From assembly GCA_965116345.1 (NCBI GenBank), contig OZ220680.1, positions 3,968,001-4,032,000 on the forward strand: a stretch of DNA of 64,000 nucleotides, read 5' to 3'. Every line of letters starts with the position of its first letter. Positions within the stretch are counted from its first letter, which is position 1. Origin of the DNA: VXYL01 sp965116345. GTDB lineage: Bacteria > Pseudomonadota > Gammaproteobacteria > Pseudomonadales > Azotimanducaceae. The notes under the pieces were generated by a model. It made no database searches, had not been told where the DNA came from, and saw only the letters and a program-made list of their open reading frames with translations. Made by a program: the position numbers and the translations under genes. Below are positions 60,574 to 64,000 of this stretch, piece by piece.

Positions 60574-61812
60574 CTACTGCACCGACGGGGAGTCGATAGA
60601 CAATACGTTGCGGCCCTGGGCTTTGAGATGACGTTCCGCGCGTGGTCGCACGTGTTGCCACTCTTCGTGGGACACCGGAGGCCCCACTTGCCGGGCAAGC
60701 CATTGGCGATCAAGGACCACACCCTGAGCGGTGGCCCAAGTGGCGGCTAGAAACGCATGAACCAGTCGGGCGTTGCGGTGGTCGCCGGGTCCCGGGTTCT
60801 TCCACCACTTGAGCTGGACGATCTCTGCCAGGAGGGGGTCGTCACGTTGCCACGAATTGGGTTCCGGGGCTCCGTATTTGTACGGCGAGCCAGTCAACCG
60901 GCCGGCGCGATGAATCTGATCGAGGCCCGCTGCGTACGTCATGAGTTGGTAGGCTTCCCATGCCTGTTCAGCCCACCACCACCCTTCCTGACCGGGCGCT
61001 GGTTCGTGGCCGACCGGTGCGGTGTTCGAGATTTTTGGCTTAAGCCGGGGATCTCTGCTAGGGAACGCCGAGTTGCGCCCCTCTGGAACGAACGAAGCCA
61101 ACACGCCCTGGGGAATGGCCGCACACTTGGCGGCGAGCCAAGCGGCTCGGTAGTACCCTTTCTCGACCTCGGTGCGTCGTTGCCAATAGACGGTGTTGTC
61201 GGCCAAATCCCCCAAGCCGGCTCGTTCTACGACTTCGTGGATTCCGGCTTCAATGTGACGGAGCATCTCGTAGCGCTTCCCGGCACACTGGTATTTGAGG
61301 ACGCCGAACGAGGCCAAAGCGTCAAGGTCGCAGTCGGCGCCTGCATTCGCACACGAGCGCGTAAGAAGTGTCCGTTCAGCCCTGTCGCGCTTTTCGAGGG
61401 GAGACGAGAAAACCTCGCGCCAGTAGAGGGACCCGTCGGACGCGGCAATGGGCATATGGGACGGCGAAGTATCGAGGAGCTGTCGATCAAGCGCGGCCTC
61501 GCACGCGGGTGTTAGACCTCCACGCGCCGAGAGACGGTGCGCCATGGGCTCGGCTAGGGGACTGCAGAGTCCATAGATGTCCTCCCAACCAGCGGAGTCG
61601 TTCGTGGGCGCGACGCGTCGCGTCTGATCAGCGGCTTCGCGGGCGGGTATGGCGTGCGGCGTTGGCTCGGCCTGAGGGGACGTTTTCGCTTCGAGGGCTT
61701 CAGTGTCTAGCCAAACCCAGATAAACGCGCCGGCAAGGGTGCCGAAGGTGAGCGCCGCTAGCAATCCAAACGTTGTAGCAGGCGACCATCGCCTTGTGTC
61801 GTTCGCAGACAT
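60574..61812 (-). CDS. membrane-anchored protein of unknown function
   Basis: 412 residues from ATG 61812. One N-terminal transmembrane helix (TFGLLAALTFGTLAGAFIWVW) is followed by a Thr/Ala/Pro linker and a globular periplasmic domain rich in Trp and Cys (WEDIYGLCSPLAEPMAHRL, RSCANAGADCDLDALASFG, GWWWAEQAWEAYQLMTYAAGL, QLKWWKNPGPGDHRNARLVH). No known domain is recognised. Codon use is less biased than in the neighbouring core genes. It separates the carboxylase cluster from an APH-type kinase on the same strand. Confidence 0.65.
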   Translation of the reverse strand: MSANDTRRWSPATTFGLLAALTFGTLAGAFIWVWLDTEALEAKTSPQAEPTPHAIPAREAADQTRRVAPTNDSAGWEDIYGLCSPLAEPMAHRLSARGGLTPACEAALDRQLLDTSPSHMPIAASDGSLYWREVFSSPLEKRDRAERTLLTRSCANAGADCDLDALASFGVLKYQCAGKRYEMLRHIEAGIHEVVERAGLGDLADNTVYWQRRTEVEKGYYRAAWLAAKCAAIPQGVLASFVPEGRNSAFPSRDPRLKPKISNTAPVGHEPAPGQEGWWWAEQAWEAYQLMTYAAGLDQIHRAGRLTGSPYKYGAPEPNSWQRDDPLLAEIVQLKWWKNPGPGDHRNARLVHAFLAATWATAQGVVLDRQWLARQVGPPVSHEEWQHVRPRAERHLKAQGRNVLSIDSPSVQ

Positions 61813-61840
61813 GAGCTTGAGCCAGTATCAGTAGTAGCCT

Positions 61841-62944
61841 CTACGAATCAAGCAGTTGCATTGCGTTCCGGATGAGCCTCGGCAAGTCATCCGCGACGTT
61901 TTCCATGCGTGGGTCGGCTGAATCGCCCACTTTCCAGCGGTGGTGCAACTGTTGGATCACCGTTCCCGACTTCCATAGTGCGAAGGCTTCGTACCAGCCG
62001 ATGTCCGACAGGTCGAGGCCGCTACGGGACGCATAGTGTTCCGCCACCGCTGCCCGGGAAGGCAGCCCCATGCGCTGCATGCCGCTATGGCTGAAGCGGT
62101 TCTCGTCGTCGCTGTCGGCGGGGTCCGGCCAGTAGTTGAGCAATGTGCCCACGTCGATCAACGGGTCGCCTAGGGTGGTCATGTCCCAGTCGAAGAAGGC
62201 GGTGACCCGGTCGGGGTCGGCGGGATCGAACAGGCAGTTGTCGAGTTTCAGGTCGTTGTGTACGAGCGACACCCGTTGGGCTTCGGGGCGCGAGGACTCG
62301 AGGCGGGCGTGGACGGCGGACATGTCGTCGTCGTAGCGCTCATCGGCGACCAGGTCCCAGCGCTGCTTCCAGCCGGCCAGTTGACGAGCCACGAATCCGT
62401 CGGGGCGTCCGAGTCCGCCGAGATCGACCGCTTCGGGATCGAGGGCGTGGAACTGGGCGATACGCTCCACCAGGGCGATACCGATGCGCTGGCCGACATT
62501 GGCATGACGGCGCATCGCCGTTGGCACGACGCCGCGGATGACTTCGCCGCACCGTCGCTCCATGACGAAGAAATCCGCGCCGCCGACCTCTGGATCGTCG
62601 CAGAAGAGGTAGGCCCGGGGGGCGGCGTCGAAGATCCGCCATAGCCGGGACAGCACGCGGTACTCGCGCTTCATGTCGTGTGCGCCCGGCGCCAGGTCAC
62701 CGAACGGTGGTCTGCGCAGCACCAACTCGGATCGGCCGAAGCGGAGCAGGTACGTCAGATTGGCGGAGCCGTTGGGGAACTGCAGGACTTCGAAGTCGCC
62801 GTCGGGGTCGTACACGTCGGCAGGCAGCTTCTCGCGCAGGTAGGCGACGATGCGCGACCAGTCGAGATCCTCGCCCGGGCGCACCGGTGCGAACTCCGGC
62901 GGTGCCTCGTCTGCGAACGGATCGACGTCGGTTCGTTGCAACAC
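61841..62944 (-). CDS. APH-type phosphotransferase (ACAD10/11-like)
   Basis: 367 residues from GTG 62944 behind GAGGGGAA. A kinase fold is shown by FPNGSANLTYLLRFGRSELVLRRPP, the catalytic loop LVHNDLKLDNCLFDP (HxDxxxxN) and FFDWDMTTLGDPLIDVGTLLNYW. The sequence is closest to the phosphotransferase domain of ACAD10/ACAD11 and bacterial homologues that act on 4-hydroxyacyl-CoA. Its place next to an acyl-CoA catabolic cluster agrees with that. It is not an antibiotic-resistance gene on present evidence. Confidence 0.85.
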   Translation of the reverse strand: MLQRTDVDPFADEAPPEFAPVRPGEDLDWSRIVAYLREKLPADVYDPDGDFEVLQFPNGSANLTYLLRFGRSELVLRRPPFGDLAPGAHDMKREYRVLSRLWRIFDAAPRAYLFCDDPEVGGADFFVMERRCGEVIRGVVPTAMRRHANVGQRIGIALVERIAQFHALDPEAVDLGGLGRPDGFVARQLAGWKQRWDLVADERYDDDMSAVHARLESSRPEAQRVSLVHNDLKLDNCLFDPADPDRVTAFFDWDMTTLGDPLIDVGTLLNYWPDPADSDDENRFSHSGMQRMGLPSRAAVAEHYASRSGLDLSDIGWYEAFALWKSGTVIQQLHHRWKVGDSADPRMENVADDLPRLIRNAMQLLDS

Positions 62945-63058
62945 GGTGTTCCCCTCGAGTGTTGGCGGCGAGCGAGAATGACGCACCGGACCGCGGTTGT
63001 CACCGGAATTCCCCGAGCATGGGATTGAACAACCTGTTTGGATTCTCTGGCGTGTCCG

Positions 63059-63086
63059 TTGACGCATGACGATTACTGGATATAAT
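63059..63086 (+). promoter_or_regulatory. near-consensus sigma-70 promoter
   Basis: TTGACG (63059-63064), a 16-bp spacer and TATAAT (63081-63086) lie in an AT-rich pocket. It is the strongest sigma-70 match I saw in the window. It would read rightward into the DUF222-like gene with a leader of ~60 nt. A short palindrome (AATAACAGTTATT) overlaps the start region and could be an operator. Confidence 0.7.
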
Positions 63087-63154
63087 AACAGTTATTCGAT
63101 AGGGGTCTCCGAGACCGGAGTTGCCCTTCAGGCCAGCCGCAAGGAACCGATCCC

Positions 63155-63589
63155 ATGCACGCCAATACCGCGTCAATTCCCGTTGAATCCGTTGCCGATG
63201 ATCTTCTCGCGGGTTGCAGAGCCGTTTCCCAGCAGGCCAGTCGCTTCCTTGTCCTGCTGCGCGAGTTCGACCTGCGCCGGGGCTATCGGGAAGCGCAGGG
63301 CACGGGCCCATGTGCCGCCGACAGCGTCGAGTGGCTCGCCGGCCGATGCGGCATCGGCAAGGACGAGATCCGCGAGCAACTGCGCGTTGCCTACGCGCTG
63401 CTCAACCTGCCCGAGACCGAGGCTGCCTTCGAGTCCGGGGACCTGACGTTTGCCAAGGTGCGCGCCCTGGTCCAGGTAGCGACATCGGCGAACGAGACCG
63501 CGCTACTCGATTTCGCCCGCGCCATGACGGACGCGCAAGTCGTGACCTACTGCCAACGGCTGTCAGGCGATGGATATACTCCTGACTGA
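63155..63589 (+). CDS. DUF222/13E12-repeat-like protein, short form
   Basis: 144 residues. DSVEWLAGRCGIGKDEIREQLRVAYALLNLPETEAAFESGDLTFAKVRALVQVAT is the N-terminal region of DUF222/13E12-repeat proteins, in which an HNH nuclease domain normally follows. The frame stops at 63589 without any HNH motif, so this is either a truncated remnant or a short relative. Its own strong sigma-70-like promoter precedes it. It ends 24 bp before the arsC-like start. Confidence 0.7.
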   Translation: MHANTASIPVESVADDLLAGCRAVSQQASRFLVLLREFDLRRGYREAQGTGPCAADSVEWLAGRCGIGKDEIREQLRVAYALLNLPETEAAFESGDLTFAKVRALVQVATSANETALLDFARAMTDAQVVTYCQRLSGDGYTPD

Positions 63590-63613
63590 AACTTGACGGA
63601 GGGGCAACAACCC

Positions 63614-63964
63614 TTGGCACGTACCGTTCTCTACCACAACCCGGCGTGCAGCAAGTCGCGCGGGGCCAAGCAGATCCTGTCCGAACGGGGCGTAGACTTC
63701 GACACGGTCGAATATCTGAAGACACCGCTGGACGAAGCGGAGCTGCGCCGAGTCCTCGACATCATCGACGATCCCCCTGCGGAGCTTGTCCGCAAGGACG
63801 CGAACTTCCGCGAGCTAGGCTTGAGCGCCGGGGACTACGTGACCGCGGATGCCGTGGTGAAGCTGCTGCTCGAACATCCCAAGCTGATGCAGCGCCCGGT
63901 TGTCCTGCGGGGTGACCAGGGGGTGATCGGTCGGCCCTCGGAGCTTGTCGAGAAGCTTCTTTGA
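63614..63964 (+). CDS. ArsC-family reductase
   Basis: 116 residues from TTG 63614, which has GGAGGGG 10 bp upstream; a TTG at 63593 would overlap that site. The active Cys is in YHNPACSKSRGAKQIL and the Arg region is QRPVVLRGDQGVIGRP. The size fits ArsC/YfgD-type glutaredoxin-dependent arsenate reductases. The sequence does not separate true ArsC from the YfgD subgroup. An ATG at 63980 begins a frame that leaves the window after seven codons. Confidence 0.88.
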   Translation: MARTVLYHNPACSKSRGAKQILSERGVDFDTVEYLKTPLDEAELRRVLDIIDDPPAELVRKDANFRELGLSAGDYVTADAVVKLLLEHPKLMQRPVVLRGDQGVIGRPSELVEKLL

Positions 63965-64000
63965 GCCGGGCTCGGGCCCATGACGCTCGTCCTGTCCGAA

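Noticed and set aside
61841..62944. Aminoglycoside-resistance phosphotransferase
   Set aside because: The fold is APH-like, but the sequence pattern and acyl-CoA gene context fit the ACAD10/11-like group better.

Overview
The window reads as a high-GC chromosome segment from an uncultured or poorly characterised gammaproteobacterium. Supporting blocks are nadC/ampD, aceE-aceF with a homodimeric E1, groES-groEL, yrbG-kdsC-lptC-lptA-lptB-rpoN, ibaG, zapE, rplM-rpsI-petABC-sspA-sspB and dolP-yraN-lpoA/rsmI-rnpB. All are gammaproteobacterial arrangements, but several have lost genes. GTG and TTG starts and 1-4 bp stop/start overlaps are frequent. I saw no CRISPR array, prophage or intact transposase.

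Layout. 1-1.7 kb: a pilin-like 3' fragment and a TonB C-terminal protein. 1.9-8.8 kb: tRNA-Thr, nadC, ampD, a ROK sugar kinase, aceE and aceF. 9-12.9 kb: a cobalamin adenosyltransferase, YajQ, an alkyltransferase-like protein, and groESL with a perfect CIRCE operator and a likely sigma-32 promoter. 12.9-20.8 kb: a PuuD-like membrane protein, a coiled-coil membrane protein, an acyltransferase, a lipoprotein aminopeptidase and an RND efflux adaptor/pump pair. 20.8-30.1 kb: a sulfatase, sbcB, an osmoprotectant-type ABC transporter (ATPase plus a binding-protein/permease fusion), an SDR and a PQQ quinohemoprotein dehydrogenase. 30.1-32.7 kb: a small accessory block of unknown genes, including a frameshifted HEMGH metallopeptidase. 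32.8-36.6 kb: a rhomboid protein and an overlapping ThDP-enzyme/PhyH-dioxygenase pair. 36.7-44.4 kb: rpoN, lptBAC, kdsC and a CaCA exchanger on the minus strand, diverging from ibaG-hisD-zapE. 44.4-54.1 kb: a PIN toxin, ribosomal proteins L13/S9, the cytochrome bc1 complex, SspA/SspB, DolP, YraN, LpoA, RsmI and RNase P RNA. 54.2-60.5 kb: an RHH protein followed by an HMG-CoA-lyase-like enzyme, a biotin-dependent acyl-CoA carboxylase (beta and alpha) and an enoyl-CoA hydratase. This looks like a leucine/isovalerate or acyclic-terpene catabolic cluster. 60.6-64 kb: an unknown anchored protein, an APH-type phosphotransferase, a DUF222-like fragment behind a near-consensus sigma-70 promoter, and an ArsC-like protein.

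The most unusual signal is a family of dispersed multi-hairpin elements built from CTAG-bounded units. One unit is 121 bp long, folds into four hairpins, and appears twice with no differences 5.8 kb apart. A second unit is a 31-32 bp perfect palindrome. The elements sit at gene 3' ends, mostly between convergent genes, and the palindrome supplies the TAG stop codon of three unrelated genes. A second family of REP-like elements with CGTAGGGG/CCCTACG ends occurs at four loci.
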